Part shown: in pieces, positions 52,489-62,079 of the stretch
How the letters are laid out: the number at the start of each line of letters is the position of its first letter
Numbering within the stretch: position 1 is the stretch's first letter
Assembly (NCBI GenBank): GCA_013816485.1
Contig: JACDEI010000021.1
Coordinates: forward strand, 1-64,000
Length of the DNA stretch: 64,000 nt
Source: Planctomycetota bacterium
GTDB taxonomy: Bacteria > Planctomycetota > UBA11346
Direction of reading: 5' to 3'
Translations under genes and position numbers: made by a program
The notes under the pieces: generated by a model
The model's database searches: none
What the model was told of the DNA's origin: nothing
The model's input: only the letters and a program-made list of their open reading frames with translations

Positions 52489-52974
52489 TCAGGACGGCTG
52501 AGGTCCTGGAGGACTTGCGGGTGCCGCCGGCTTGGTGAAATGGAAGTCGAGGTGGCATGACGCCACGTCGGTGCCGCTGACGGTCAACCACAACAACGTG
52601 CGGATCGCGAGCACCGAGCCGACCACGCGATCCTTCGCTGGGATTGGCGCCGGGATGCGCAGCTCCGGCAGGTGCAGGGCCATCTCGAACACCGGCACCT
52701 GGGTTTCATTGATGACGATCTCCGCCTGCGCCTCCAGCATCGGCCGTGCGTTCGGGGCTGCGCCGCGATCCATCATCGTCAATTTCATCGGGTAGGTTCC
52801 CGGTCGTTCGACCTGGAGTCGGATGTAGGCCTGGATGGTGTGCAGCACCAGTTCGTCGTTCGGCGTCTGCCAATGCGTATACGTCCCCGCGATGATCCAT
52901 TTCCCCTGATCGGTGCGGTACACCTGATCAGCGAGGATGAGCGTACCGCGGATGTCGCGTAGGGGGGTGGTCAT
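52489..52974 (-). CDS. hypothetical protein (DUF6941-like)
   Basis: A 161-residue soluble protein starting MTTPLRDIRGTLILADQVYRTDQGKWIIAGTYTHWQT. The strand-rich pattern with HTIQAYIRLQVERPGTYPMKLTMMDRG and ALHLPELRIPAPI suggests a beta-sandwich of the DUF6941 kind, seen as a small orphan protein in several phyla. A Pro-rich tail (KPAAPASPPGPQPS) closes it. It converges on rpoD across a terminator. Function unknown. Confidence 0.68.
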   Translation of the reverse strand: MTTPLRDIRGTLILADQVYRTDQGKWIIAGTYTHWQTPNDELVLHTIQAYIRLQVERPGTYPMKLTMMDRGAAPNARPMLEAQAEIVINETQVPVFEMALHLPELRIPAPIPAKDRVVGSVLAIRTLLWLTVSGTDVASCHLDFHFTKPAAPASPPGPQPS

Positions 52975-53083
52975 GGCAGAAGTCTGTGGCGCGGACTCTG
53001 CCGACCAATGAGGAAGGCGTGACGAAACAACAGGGTCGATTTTGTTGGTGGTGTGAAGGGCCGCCTGCGATCATGCTGGCCGC

Positions 53084-53572
53084 ATGATTCGCGACCATCT
53101 GTTACCGTGGTTGTTTGGCTGGCATCCAGTGCTCGGCGGTTCCGAGGGCGCCGATCCCGACGCGCTTGGTCGTATCTTTGATGCACTCATCACGGTGCCG
53201 GGCATCGTGATGCTCATCGCCATGATGGTGGTTGTCGTGATGTCATCGCGTTCCAGACCAGTCCTGACTGGCTTGGCGCTGCTGTGCATGACCAGTCTGG
53301 TTCTGGCATCTGTGGTTGCCGGATTTGAAGGCATGGTGTTCAAGCACGATGAACCGTTGCACCATCTTGGCAGCCTGTTGTTCATCGTCGGTGCTTGGTT
53401 CTGCTCATTACTTTTCCTGCTTACTCTCTTCATGGTGCGGCGATCCCACTCGCTCTCGTGGTTGGAAGTGGTGATCTTGACCTGGGGTGTCCTGTTCTGG
53501 CATCTCTGGAGCTTCGCACCGCTCAAGGTGGCAGGGATGCTTTATTGGAATCTGCTGGGGCAATCGCGCTGA
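53084..53572 (+). CDS. four-helix membrane protein, hypothetical
   Basis: A 162-residue protein with four predicted membrane helices: ALITVPGIVMLIAMMVVVVM, VLTGLALLCMTSLVLASVVAGF, HHLGSLLFIVGAWFCSLLFLLTLFM and LEVVILTWGVLFWHLW. Short hydrophilic ends suggest both termini in the cytoplasm. No family was recognised. It stands apart from its neighbours, with a repeat-rich gap downstream. Confidence 0.68.
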   Translation: MIRDHLLPWLFGWHPVLGGSEGADPDALGRIFDALITVPGIVMLIAMMVVVVMSSRSRPVLTGLALLCMTSLVLASVVAGFEGMVFKHDEPLHHLGSLLFIVGAWFCSLLFLLTLFMVRRSHSLSWLEVVILTWGVLFWHLWSFAPLKVAGMLYWNLLGQSR

Positions 53573-53663
53573 GGAAGTCGCGTAGGGGTGTCAGGGATGC
53601 GACTGTCGAGTGCGTATGACCGAAGCCAGACGGTCCCCAAGATCATTCCATGTTCTTGACCCC

Positions 53664-53797
53664 GCAGCGCGACCCGAAGAAAGCCCGGGGTGCCAACCAG
53701 TTCTCACCCCGGGCTATCTTCGGGTCGCTGCTGGGCGGCTCAAGAATTCGGGTCGCCGCTGGGCGGCTCAAGAATTCGGGTCGCCGCTGGGCGGCTG
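53664..53797. repeat. inverted repeat followed by 28-nt tandem repeats
   Basis: An arm at 53664-53692 pairs with 53705-53731 apart from a two-base insertion and one mismatch. It runs into nearly three 28-nt direct repeats (53721-53748, 53749-53776, 53777-53797) starting CGGGTCGCCGCTGGGCGGCT. The block lies just outside the stop codon of the leftward hydrolase gene. Confidence 0.9.
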
Positions 53798-53801
53798 GAC
53801 T

Positions 53802-55718
53802 TCACTTCACCTGCCACCGCTCATCAAAGAACCCCGCGTCCACGATCTTCCCAGGCGCGGTATCGCTCGCTGGCGTGCGGATGTCGATGACGGCCCAATC
53901 TGGCAACTTGGGGTTCTGCTGCGAGTTGGTCTTGTCGTGGGCCTCGCGGAAGGTCAGGCCGCTGTTGAGCACCACGTACTTCGCGGGATTGAGCGGATTG
54001 GGATAGACACACACGGGGACGTGCTGCGCGCCGGTGAATGACTTGGCGCCGACCGTCACCGACGTGCCATCCCACTGCACCGGCAGTTTGCCCATGACCT
54101 TCGCCGTCACGCTGTTGGCCGTGGCGTCGCCCCACAGGATCAGGTTGGAGGACGCGATGTCTTCGGCGGTGACTTCGCTGTCCTGCTTCACTCGCCATTC
54201 GCCACGCATTAGCGCCGACCAGCGGGTGCGTTGGTGCGCGCTTTCTTTTTTCACCCAGGTGTCAACCGCGGTGTCGGCGCAGGGTTTGGACGGCAGTACG
54301 ATCAGGAAGCGACTCATGAAGGCGTCGTCGATCGGGCCCTGCAAACCTGGGGATTTGTGCAGACCGGACGGTTCGTCCTTGGCGAGTGTCCAGGTATCGC
54401 CGCTGCGTTCGAACACCGCGCCATCCTTTACCGTGTTGACCTTGAGCGCCTGGCCGTCGAGCGTCACCGTCGCACCGCTCTTCAGCTTCGGCCACGTCAG
54501 GCGCAAGCGCGTGATGTTGCTGGTGGTCGCGGTAATACCCTTGGCGTCCGCCTGGGCGTCGACGCGCGCATCCTTCCAGTGTTCACCGAGGCCGAGCGCT
54601 TCGACCCAGTACTGTTTGGCGTAGCGCAGCGTCTTGGTCTGGAAGTAGACCTGCTCCGGAGCGGTGGTGCGGCCTTTGGCCAGTGCGGCGGTGGTGAAGG
54701 CCATCACCTGTTTCATGTAGTCCGGGTGGTATTTGTGCCCGGTCTTCGGCGCGATTAGGTGTTCCAGCTTCTTGCCGTGTGCTTCGTAGGCTTCGCCCAG
54801 GATGATGCCGGCTTTCATCTGCGTATCTTCTTCACCGCTGTAGGCGATCACCGGGATGTTAAAGAGGTTGCGCACGTAGTCCGGTGAATCGTAGAGGCCC
54901 CACAGCGTCGCCTCCCAGGTTGGAGTCTCCTCGATCTTGAGATTGAGGTAGCGACGTGTCTCGGCGAAACCCGCACCGGCATGCATCACCGCCCAGTGGT
55001 CGGCGTAGTGTGCGCCCAAATGTTTCGCGCCGGCGCCGCCCATGGAAAAGCCCATCAGCGCCACGCGATCGGGATCGATCTTGTAGTTCGCCTGCACGTG
55101 GGCGATGGCTTCGAACACATCGATTTCGCCTGCGCTTTTGAAGCCGACGCACTGCCGACCGAAGACGTGGAGCACGATGCCGTCACCCGGCTTGATCTCG
55201 CTGCCACCGCCGGCTCGCCCCTTGATGAAATGCAGATCGGTGTCGTTGTCGCCCCGCCCATGCAGCCAGACGTAGAGCGGACACGGTTTTCCGAAGTCGA
55301 GTTTGTCCGGGATGATCAGCCCGTAGGGCTGCACCGAATCGTCGAGCGACGACACGTACCCACGCACCACTCCGCCGCGCTGGGTGGTCCACGGCGCGGC
55401 CTTGAGTTTGTCGAGCCGCTCACGCGCTTGCGCCAGCGCCCAGTCGGCCTTGGGCAGGTCCTTGACCAGGTCATAGAATTCCCGGTGCCGCAGCGCGAGG
55501 TCCACCGCCTTGGTGAAGACCGCCACGTCGGCGGTGAGCGCTCCGCTCTGTTTCGCCAACGCCGTGTTCAGTTCATCAACCGTCGCGCGTAAACGCTTCG
55601 CATCCGCCTCCGGCACCTCCTTGCCCACGGGCGGCAGCTTGCGCGGGATGTTCGGCCAGCCGTCGGCAGCGGTGACGAAGGACGAGACGAGCACGAGGGC
55701 GAGCAGCGGTCGGAGCAT
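53802..55718 (-). CDS. secreted alpha/beta hydrolase (prolyl oligopeptidase/esterase-type)
   Basis: A 638-residue protein with a signal peptide (MLRPLLALVLVSSFVTAADG). A helical N-terminal region is followed by PLYVWLHGRGDNDTD (oxyanion region), the nucleophile motif MGFSMGGAGA, and YSGEEDTQMKAG and APKTGHKYHPDY carrying the expected Asp/Glu and His. The C-terminal 250 residues are beta-rich with no assigned function. This architecture is common in planctomycetes and Verrucomicrobia as a secreted acetylxylan-esterase-like or peptidase-like hydrolase. It starts at ATG 55718. The substrate is unknown. Confidence 0.85.
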   Translation of the reverse strand: MLRPLLALVLVSSFVTAADGWPNIPRKLPPVGKEVPEADAKRLRATVDELNTALAKQSGALTADVAVFTKAVDLALRHREFYDLVKDLPKADWALAQARERLDKLKAAPWTTQRGGVVRGYVSSLDDSVQPYGLIIPDKLDFGKPCPLYVWLHGRGDNDTDLHFIKGRAGGGSEIKPGDGIVLHVFGRQCVGFKSAGEIDVFEAIAHVQANYKIDPDRVALMGFSMGGAGAKHLGAHYADHWAVMHAGAGFAETRRYLNLKIEETPTWEATLWGLYDSPDYVRNLFNIPVIAYSGEEDTQMKAGIILGEAYEAHGKKLEHLIAPKTGHKYHPDYMKQVMAFTTAALAKGRTTAPEQVYFQTKTLRYAKQYWVEALGLGEHWKDARVDAQADAKGITATTSNITRLRLTWPKLKSGATVTLDGQALKVNTVKDGAVFERSGDTWTLAKDEPSGLHKSPGLQGPIDDAFMSRFLIVLPSKPCADTAVDTWVKKESAHQRTRWSALMRGEWRVKQDSEVTAEDIASSNLILWGDATANSVTAKVMGKLPVQWDGTSVTVGAKSFTGAQHVPVCVYPNPLNPAKYVVLNSGLTFREAHDKTNSQQNPKLPDWAVIDIRTPASDTAPGKIVDAGFFDERWQVK

Positions 55719-55867
55719 GGGAGTCCTAGTGGGAAGGATGCAGCAGGTACACCGCTGCTGTCATCGTCGTTGTCCACCCAACCCGATGCTTGTCAGCGGG
55801 ATGGTGTGTGAGGCCGGGCACGTATGGGATCCGCGCAGGTTGCGTCGGCATCCAGTGGTGTATTAGG

Positions 55868-55903
55868 TCAGGGGCTTCGCCCCCGCGGCCCGGCGGGCCT
55901 GCC
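55868..55903. repeat. dispersed 36-nt repeat, copy B
   Basis: It matches 1922-1957 at 34 of 36 positions. The 284-base gap it lies in, between the hydrolase and ECF sigma genes, holds no other feature I can name. Confidence 0.85.
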
Positions 55904-56002
55904 ACGCCAGCACGGGCAGAATGCGCCGCGTGCAACATGCAGGGTTCTGTAGGAGGGGGTTTCCCCCGTTACACCTGTACCCCAACCCGGCACATACCCC
56001 AC

Positions 56003-56536
56003 ATGCCGGCCGCGTCCTCCGATCGTGATGACACCACCCAGGTCCGCGCCGCCCTCGACGCGGAGCTGCCGCGGCTGCGTGCCTTCCTGCGTCACCTGCT
56101 GCCGCCGGCGGACGCCGACGACGTGGCGCAGGACGTGTGCCTGGAGGTCCTGCGCAGTCCTGGAGTGCTGCTGCGGGGCGACAACCCCGGCGCCTACCTG
56201 CGTGGCATCGCGCGACATCTCGCCAGCCGTCATCGCCGGCGTTACCCGCGACATCAGGCGGTGGAGGAGTACCTCGCCCTGACCTGGGATCAGGTCGAGC
56301 CGGAGGACCACGCGCAGGAACAGGCCGCACTTAAGGCGTGTATGGACGGGCTCGGCGAGCGTCTGCGGCAGATGCTCGACCTGCGCTATCAGGACGGCCT
56401 CAACGCGACCCAGATCGGTGAACGCTTGCGCATGTCCGCCGAAGGCGTGCGCATGGCGCTGATGCGTGGCCGCAACGCGCTGGCGCGTTGCCTGGGTGGA
56501 CGTCTGGCGACCCAGGACGCGGAGCGTGTGCCATGA
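56003..56536 (+). CDS. ECF-subfamily RNA polymerase sigma factor
   Basis: A 177-residue protein starting MPAASSDRDDTTQVRAALDAELPRLRAFLRHLLPPADADDVAQDVCLEVLRS, the sigma region 2 of ECF sigma factors (DADDVAQDV), and ending with region 4 (LGERLRQMLDLRYQDGLNATQIGERLRMSAEGVRMALMRGRNALARCL). It lacks regions 1 and 3. Its stop overlaps the start of the FecR-LamG gene (ATGA), so the next protein is its likely membrane regulator. Target genes probably include the mosaic operon that follows. Confidence 0.95.
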   Translation: MPAASSDRDDTTQVRAALDAELPRLRAFLRHLLPPADADDVAQDVCLEVLRSPGVLLRGDNPGAYLRGIARHLASRHRRRYPRHQAVEEYLALTWDQVEPEDHAQEQAALKACMDGLGERLRQMLDLRYQDGLNATQIGERLRMSAEGVRMALMRGRNALARCLGGRLATQDAERVP

Positions 56537-58035
56537 GCGCAGCGCCTGCCGCGAGTGGACCATCTGCCGCGAGCGGACCATGCGTCACCTGGGGCGAACG
56601 TGCGGCGGGCATGCTCGATCCCGAGGCGGTACGCGACCAGGCCGCAGCCTTCATCGCGCATCTGCCAGGTTGCCCAGGCTGCCGCGTGGTGGTCGAGCAG
56701 ACCATCCGCTGCGAACGTCTGCTCGCCACCGCCGTGGTGCTGCGTGCACCGCAGCGCGTCACCGAGCGGCGTGGCTCGTCGACCTCGAGCATCCGACGTA
56801 CCACCGCGACCATCCGCCGCCGCAAGACACGGCCGCTGTCGTTCCTGCCGTGGGCAGGTGGCATCGCAGCGTTGCTGGCGGTCGCGGTGGTGATCGGGGT
56901 GAGCGGTCGTGACGGCACGCCGGCATTCGCCACGCTGGAGAACGCCACCGCCGTGACCATCGATGGTCGCAGTGCGCGTGCCGGTATGGTGCTCGTTCCT
57001 GGGGTCGACCTGCGTGGTGGCCCGGCACAAGTGCGGTTGGCTGATGGCACGCGTCTATGGCTCGATGCCGACACGCGTCTGTCGTTAGCCGCGGGTGGAA
57101 CGCTGCGCAGCGGTGGCCGCACGGGCGTGTTCGTCCGCCTCGATGACGGTGCGGTCGGCGTCTCGGCCAAGCCGCAGGATCCTGCCGCTCCGCTCGTGGT
57201 GCAGACGCCGCTGGCCGAGACCGTGGTGGTCGGCACTGCTTTCCGCGTCGCCCACGACAGCAGCGGTAGCGAACTGACGGTCAGCAGCGGCACGGTGAAG
57301 CTGGTGAGCAAGGACGGCGAACGCCTAGTCACCGCCGGCAGCCACGCACGGGTCGAGTTGGCACCGCCGCCGGCCACGCTCATCGCCAGCTTCAGCGCAT
57401 CATCAGTGGTCGGAACCACCGCACCCAACCAACCGCTCACGGGCTGGGCCGGTAACGGGTCGTTGCTGGCGCTGCCACCCGGCGGCAGCCAGCAGCCGAA
57501 CCTGCGTCAGCTCGACAAGGGTTATGGCCTGTGCTTCAACGGTCGTGACCAGCAGCTCGCCACGTCATTGCCGACCATTCCGGCGCAGCACGGCCTGACG
57601 CTCATCGCCCTGGTGATCCCGATCAATCCCGGTCGTGATCAGACGGTGGTTGCACTTAGTGAGGGTAAACGCGCGCGCCTGACCCTGGTGCGCCATGACC
57701 TCAATCCAGGTACCATCGCTGCGACCATCGATGGCACGGAACGTGTGCGCATCGACGTGCCGAACGGCAAACACTGGTCAGTCGCCTGTCGTTGGCAGGC
57801 GGATGGCAGCGCCGTGCTGAACCTTGCCGCGGGCGCGGGGAAGCGTGTCGCCGGGTCACCGCCCAGCGCCATCCTTGCGCCGCACCTCACGTTCGGCAGC
57901 TCGTCTCGCGGACGGGCGCTCGAAGGCGATATCATCGCCGTCGAACTGCATGCCGGTGTGCTCGATGATGCCGCGTTGGCGGCGCGTGTACGCGCCCTCG
58001 CCAGCGCCAACCGTTTCCCCATTACCGACTGGTGA
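56533..58035 (+). CDS. FecR-domain membrane protein with C-terminal LamG domain (putative anti-sigma)
   Basis: A 500-residue protein. Residues 40-60 hold a CPGC pair (HLPGCPGCRVVVEQ) like the zinc-binding anti-sigma start. One membrane helix lies at about 103-122. A FecR domain follows (VRLADGTRLWLDADTRLSLAAGG, TPLAETVVVGTAFRVAHDSSGSELTVSSGTVKLVS) and the last 200 residues form a LamG/concanavalin-like domain (GYGLCFNGRDQQLATSLPTIPAQHGLTLIALVIPINPGRDQ). ECF sigma factors paired with FecR-LamG proteins are typical of the PVC superphylum. ATGA overlap with the sigma gene supports a sigma/anti-sigma pair. Confidence 0.9.
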   Translation: MSAAPAASGPSAASGPCVTWGERAAGMLDPEAVRDQAAAFIAHLPGCPGCRVVVEQTIRCERLLATAVVLRAPQRVTERRGSSTSSIRRTTATIRRRKTRPLSFLPWAGGIAALLAVAVVIGVSGRDGTPAFATLENATAVTIDGRSARAGMVLVPGVDLRGGPAQVRLADGTRLWLDADTRLSLAAGGTLRSGGRTGVFVRLDDGAVGVSAKPQDPAAPLVVQTPLAETVVVGTAFRVAHDSSGSELTVSSGTVKLVSKDGERLVTAGSHARVELAPPPATLIASFSASSVVGTTAPNQPLTGWAGNGSLLALPPGGSQQPNLRQLDKGYGLCFNGRDQQLATSLPTIPAQHGLTLIALVIPINPGRDQTVVALSEGKRARLTLVRHDLNPGTIAATIDGTERVRIDVPNGKHWSVACRWQADGSAVLNLAAGAGKRVAGSPPSAILAPHLTFGSSSRGRALEGDIIAVELHAGVLDDAALAARVRALASANRFPITDW

Positions 58036-58114
58036 AGACCAGTCGCACAGCAGAGGTGATATGCCGATCGTTGAACACGCCCTGGGTGATTGCCACCCGA
58101 AGACTGGAGAAACC

Positions 58115-61100
58115 ATGACTGCCACGTCCATGCTGTCCCGCTGCCGTCACCGTGTGTTGTCTGGCGGATTCGCCGTATTTTTTCTGGTACTGGTGATCGG
58201 CAGTGCTCATGCCGCCACCATCCCGGCCGGTTTCGCCGAGACCCAGATCGCTACCGGGCTCGACCCCACGACCATGACCTTCGCGCCGGATGGCCGGTTA
58301 TTCCTCTGCGAGAAGCCTGGGCGCGTGCGCGTGATCAAGAACGGCGCGCTGCTTGCCACACCGTTCGCCGATTTCACCAGTGTGGTCGACAACACCAACG
58401 AACGCGGACTGATGAGCGTGTGTTTCGATCCGTCGTTCAGCAGCAACAACTGGGTCTACGTCTACTACACGCGCAAGGAGGGCACGCGGCGTTTCCACCG
58501 GGTCGGGCGCTATACCGCCAGCGGCGATGTCGCTAGCGGCGGTGAGAGCGTGATCATCGACCTGAGCGACCTGGGTGGCGCCGGCAATCACAACGGCGGT
58601 GGCCTGCGTTTTGGTCAGGACGGCAAGCTTTACATCTCCACCGGTGAGAACGCCAACGGCGCGAACGCGCAGAACACCGGCAACCAGCTCGGCAAGCTGC
58701 TGCGCATCAACAAGGACGGCTCGATCCCGACGGATAATCCCAACTACAACAACGCCAACTACACCGGCAACAACCGCGCGATCGTCGCGCTCGGTCTGCG
58801 CAATGCCTTCACCCTCGCTGTGCAACGCACCACCGGCTTGCTCTACGTCAACGATGTCGGCGCGAGTTATGAGGAGATCCACCGTTACGATACCAATGTC
58901 GCGCCGATCCATCGCAACTACGGCTGGAGCACCATCGACGGCCCGATCGGTTCGCAGACCGCTCCGAGCGGCTACGCCAATCCGGTGCACGCCTACAACA
59001 CCAACAAGAGTGCGATCTGCGGCGGTGATTTTTACAACCCGCTGAGCCCTGGGGGCGATGCCTTCCCATCGTCGTACACCGGCAAGTACTTCTTCTGCGA
59101 CTATACGGGGTGGATCAAATACCTCGATCCGAGCAGCGGCACGCGCACGGATTTCGCCACCAGCGTCGCGCGCCCGATCGATGTCGAGATCGCTCCTGAC
59201 GGTGCGCTGTGGTACATCGCGCGCGCTGGTATGGGCGGTGGTTCGGATGCGGACAACACCTCGACCACCAATGGTTCGCTCTGGCGCATGCGCTGGACCG
59301 GCGGTGGTCAGGCCAACCGCGTGGCGTTCATCCAGCAGCCGAGCACCATCAACGCGGGAGCGACCATCAGCCCGGCGGTGCGCGTGGCGATCCAGGATTC
59401 CTCCGGCAACACCGTGACCTCGTCGACGGCGACGGTGACCGTGGCGATCGGGACCAATCCGGGCGGCGCGACGCTCGCGGGAACCACCACCGTGGCGGCG
59501 GTGAACGGCGTGGCGACCTTCAGCAATCTCAGCCTGAACAACGTCGGCAGCGGCTACACGCTCACCGTGTCGTCGTCGGGTCTGAGCGGCGCGACCAGCA
59601 GCACCTTCAACGTCCAGGCGCAGGTGGCGACCCCGGTGATCACACCGGATGGCGGCAGCTACAGCGGGCCGGTGTGGGTGCAGATCACCACCGCGACCAG
59701 CGGCACCACCATCCGCTACACCACCGATGGTTCGACGCCGAACGGTTCGTCGTCGACCTACAGCGGACCGTTCCAACGCACGGCAACCACCACGGTGCGC
59801 GCCTATGCCACGCGCAGCGACTTCAGCGACAGCACGGTGGCTTTGGCGACGATCAGCGTGAACGGTGCGACTGCGTACGGCATCGACTACCGTCCCCCGG
59901 TCACCGGAATTGCCATGCCGGCGGCGGTGACTGGCACGATGCCGGGCACGTTGTCGGGGACCGGCGTGTTCAGCACCGCCAGTTCGCTGACGGTCAAACC
60001 CGGTGTGGTGCCCTATGACATGATCAATCCGTTGTGGTCGGACAACGCGGACAAACGCCGGTGGGTCGCCCTGCCGGGCACGGCGAAGATCGGCTTCAAC
60101 GCCACTGGTGAGTTCACCTGGCCTGGTGGCACCGTGCTGGTCAAACATTTCGAGATCGCCAAGTCCGGTGGCGGCACGCGGCGGTTGGAGACCCGCGTGC
60201 TGGTGCTCGATGCCGCCGGCACCAACGGCTATGGCGTGACCTACAAGTGGAGAGCCGACAACAGCGAGGCCGATCTGGTGGCCGCGGGCGGACAGGACGA
60301 GGTGCTGAGCGACGTGGCCGGTTCGCCGACCTGGCGCTACCCGTCGCGTGACCAGTGCCTGCAATGCCACACCACCACCGCTGGTTTCGTGCTGGGACCG
60401 AAGACGCGCCAGCTCAACCGCAGCTACGCCTACCCGAGCGGTCGCAGTGACAACCAGCTGCGCACCTGGAACTACCTGCAGATGTTCAGCAACCGCATCG
60501 ATGAGGGGGCCATCGCTGGCCTGCGCAAGCTGGTGTCGATCACCGACACCGGCGCATCGGTGGAGACCCGGGTGCGTTCGTATCTCGATTCCAACTGCGC
60601 TGGTTGCCACCGCCCAGGGGGCAGCGGGGCGGCGTTCGACACGCGCTTCGATGTCGCCATGGATCAGCAGGCGATCATCCACGGCGACCTGCGCGATGCG
60701 CTCGGTATCAGCGGCGCGAAGGTGGTGGTGCCGCGGGATCTGGCCAAGTCGGTCATGCACCTGCGTATGCAGTCGAACGATCCGGTGCGGCGCATGCCGC
60801 CGGTGGGCCGCAACGTGGTCCACAGCGCGGCGGTGGATCTGATCGCGCAATGGATCGGAGCGCTGCCGAACGGCAGCGGCCTCACAGGCGAGTACTGGAC
60901 CAACCAGGACAAGACCTTCACCGGCACGGCGACGGTGACGCGCACCGATGCAGTGGTCGATTTCACCTGGGGCAACGGCTCGCCGGATGCGGCAATCACC
61001 GCTGACAAGTTCACCGTGCGTTGGACCGGCAAGGTCCAGCCGGCGGTGAGCGAGACCTACACCTTCTTCACCACCACTGATGACGGCGTGCGGCTGTGGG

Positions 61101-62065
61101 TGAACAACCAGCTCGTCATCGACCAGTGGGTCGACCAGGCACCGACCGAATCGAGTGGCAGCATCGCCCTGACCGGTGGCACGCAGTACGACGTGAAGCT
61201 TGAATACTTCGAGAACGGCGGTGGTGCCGAAGCCGAGCTGCGCTGGTCGAGCCCATCGACTTTCAAGGCGATCGTGCCGATGTACCGCCTGTTCCCCGCC
61301 AGCGGCGGTAGCCAGACCTTCGCCAGTCTGGTGGTGACGCCGGCCTCGGCGACGGTGGTCAACGGTGGCTCGGTGCGTTTCCGTGGTGAAGCACGCGATG
61401 GCAGCGGCGCGCCGCTCTCATCACAGCCGACCATCACCTGGACGGTCAGCGGCGGCGGCAGCATCGCGGCGGACGGCACCTTCACGCCGTCCACCGTCGG
61501 CGGGCCGTACACGGTCACCGGCAGCGCGACGGTCAGCGGCGTGACGCGCACCAACACCTCGCAGGTGACGGTGACCGCGGCGTTCAGTGCCAAGATCAAC
61601 TTCCAGCCGGCGAGCTCGCCGGTGCCGTCGGGCTGGCAGGTCGATGCCGGACTGGTCTACGGTTCACGCGGCAATGGCCTGACCTATGGCTGGAACGCCG
61701 GCGTCGCCGATACGCTGCGCGATCGCAACCTGCTGAGCGATCAGTCTCGCGACACCCTGGTGCATCTGCAGAAGCCCACGGTGCCCGATGCGGTGTGGGA
61801 GCTCGCGGTGCCGAACGGCACCTACCAGGTAGTGGCGGTCAGCGGTGATCCAGGATACTTCGATGGAGTGTTCAAAACCACGGCCGAAGGCACCTTGATC
61901 ATCAACGGCACACCGACCACCGGCAACCGTTTCGTCGAGACGGTCACCGGTGGCGCGACGGTGATCGTCAGCGATGGCAGGTTGACGCTGCGCAGCGGCA
62001 GTGGGGCGGCGAACAACAAGCTGAATTCCGTCGAAGTCGTCCAAGTCCCGGTCGCGATCCAGTGA
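58115..62065 (+). CDS. secreted mosaic: sorbosone dehydrogenase propeller - Ig/CHB_HEX - dihaem cytochrome c - PA14 - malectin-like
   Basis: A 1316-residue secreted protein (signal about 1-33). In order: a glucose/sorbosone dehydrogenase beta-propeller (35-395; TFAPDGRLFLCEKPGRVRV, GGAGNHNGGGLRFGQDGKLY); an Ig-like module (about 400-505); a chitobiase C-terminal-like domain (507-583; TIRYTTDGSTPNGSS); an SO2930-type cytochrome domain with haem motifs CLQCH near 747 and CAGCH near 828; a PA14 domain (922-1065; GEYWTNQDKTFTG, TTTDDGVRLWVNNQLVIDQW); an Ig-like module; and a malectin-like C-terminus. The two haem sites and propeller suggest electron transfer from sugar oxidation, while PA14 and malectin suggest carbohydrate binding. 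A GGAGA ribosome site precedes the ATG. It follows an ECF/FecR pair by 79 bases. Confidence 0.88.
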   Translation: MTATSMLSRCRHRVLSGGFAVFFLVLVIGSAHAATIPAGFAETQIATGLDPTTMTFAPDGRLFLCEKPGRVRVIKNGALLATPFADFTSVVDNTNERGLMSVCFDPSFSSNNWVYVYYTRKEGTRRFHRVGRYTASGDVASGGESVIIDLSDLGGAGNHNGGGLRFGQDGKLYISTGENANGANAQNTGNQLGKLLRINKDGSIPTDNPNYNNANYTGNNRAIVALGLRNAFTLAVQRTTGLLYVNDVGASYEEIHRYDTNVAPIHRNYGWSTIDGPIGSQTAPSGYANPVHAYNTNKSAICGGDFYNPLSPGGDAFPSSYTGKYFFCDYTGWIKYLDPSSGTRTDFATSVARPIDVEIAPDGALWYIARAGMGGGSDADNTSTTNGSLWRMRWTGGGQANRVAFIQQPSTINAGATISPAVRVAIQDSSGNTVTSSTATVTVAIGTNPGGATLAGTTTVAAVNGVATFSNLSLNNVGSGYTLTVSSSGLSGATSSTFNVQAQVATPVITPDGGSYSGPVWVQITTATSGTTIRYTTDGSTPNGSSSTYSGPFQRTATTTVRAYATRSDFSDSTVALATISVNGATAYGIDYRPPVTGIAMPAAVTGTMPGTLSGTGVFSTASSLTVKPGVVPYDMINPLWSDNADKRRWVALPGTAKIGFNATGEFTWPGGTVLVKHFEIAKSGGGTRRLETRVLVLDAAGTNGYGVTYKWRADNSEADLVAAGGQDEVLSDVAGSPTWRYPSRDQCLQCHTTTAGFVLGPKTRQLNRSYAYPSGRSDNQLRTWNYLQMFSNRIDEGAIAGLRKLVSITDTGASVETRVRSYLDSNCAGCHRPGGSGAAFDTRFDVAMDQQAIIHGDLRDALGISGAKVVVPRDLAKSVMHLRMQSNDPVRRMPPVGRNVVHSAAVDLIAQWIGALPNGSGLTGEYWTNQDKTFTGTATVTRTDAVVDFTWGNGSPDAAITADKFTVRWTGKVQPAVSETYTFFTTTDDGVRLWVNNQLVIDQWVDQAPTESSGSIALTGGTQYDVKLEYFENGGGAEAELRWSSPSTFKAIVPMYRLFPASGGSQTFASLVVTPASATVVNGGSVRFRGEARDGSGAPLSSQPTITWTVSGGGSIAADGTFTPSTVGGPYTVTGSATVSGVTRTNTSQVTVTAAFSAKINFQPASSPVPSGWQVDAGLVYGSRGNGLTYGWNAGVADTLRDRNLLSDQSRDTLVHLQKPTVPDAVWELAVPNGTYQVVAVSGDPGYFDGVFKTTAEGTLIINGTPTTGNRFVETVTGGATVIVSDGRLTLRSGSGAANNKLNSVEVVQVPVAIQ

Positions 62066-62079
62066 AAGGGGAACCAGCC

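Noticed and set aside
58298..60850. 850-codon open frame opposite the mosaic protein gene
   Set aside because: It lies entirely antisense to a gene with clear domains and is Arg/His-rich, as expected of a GC-rich shadow.
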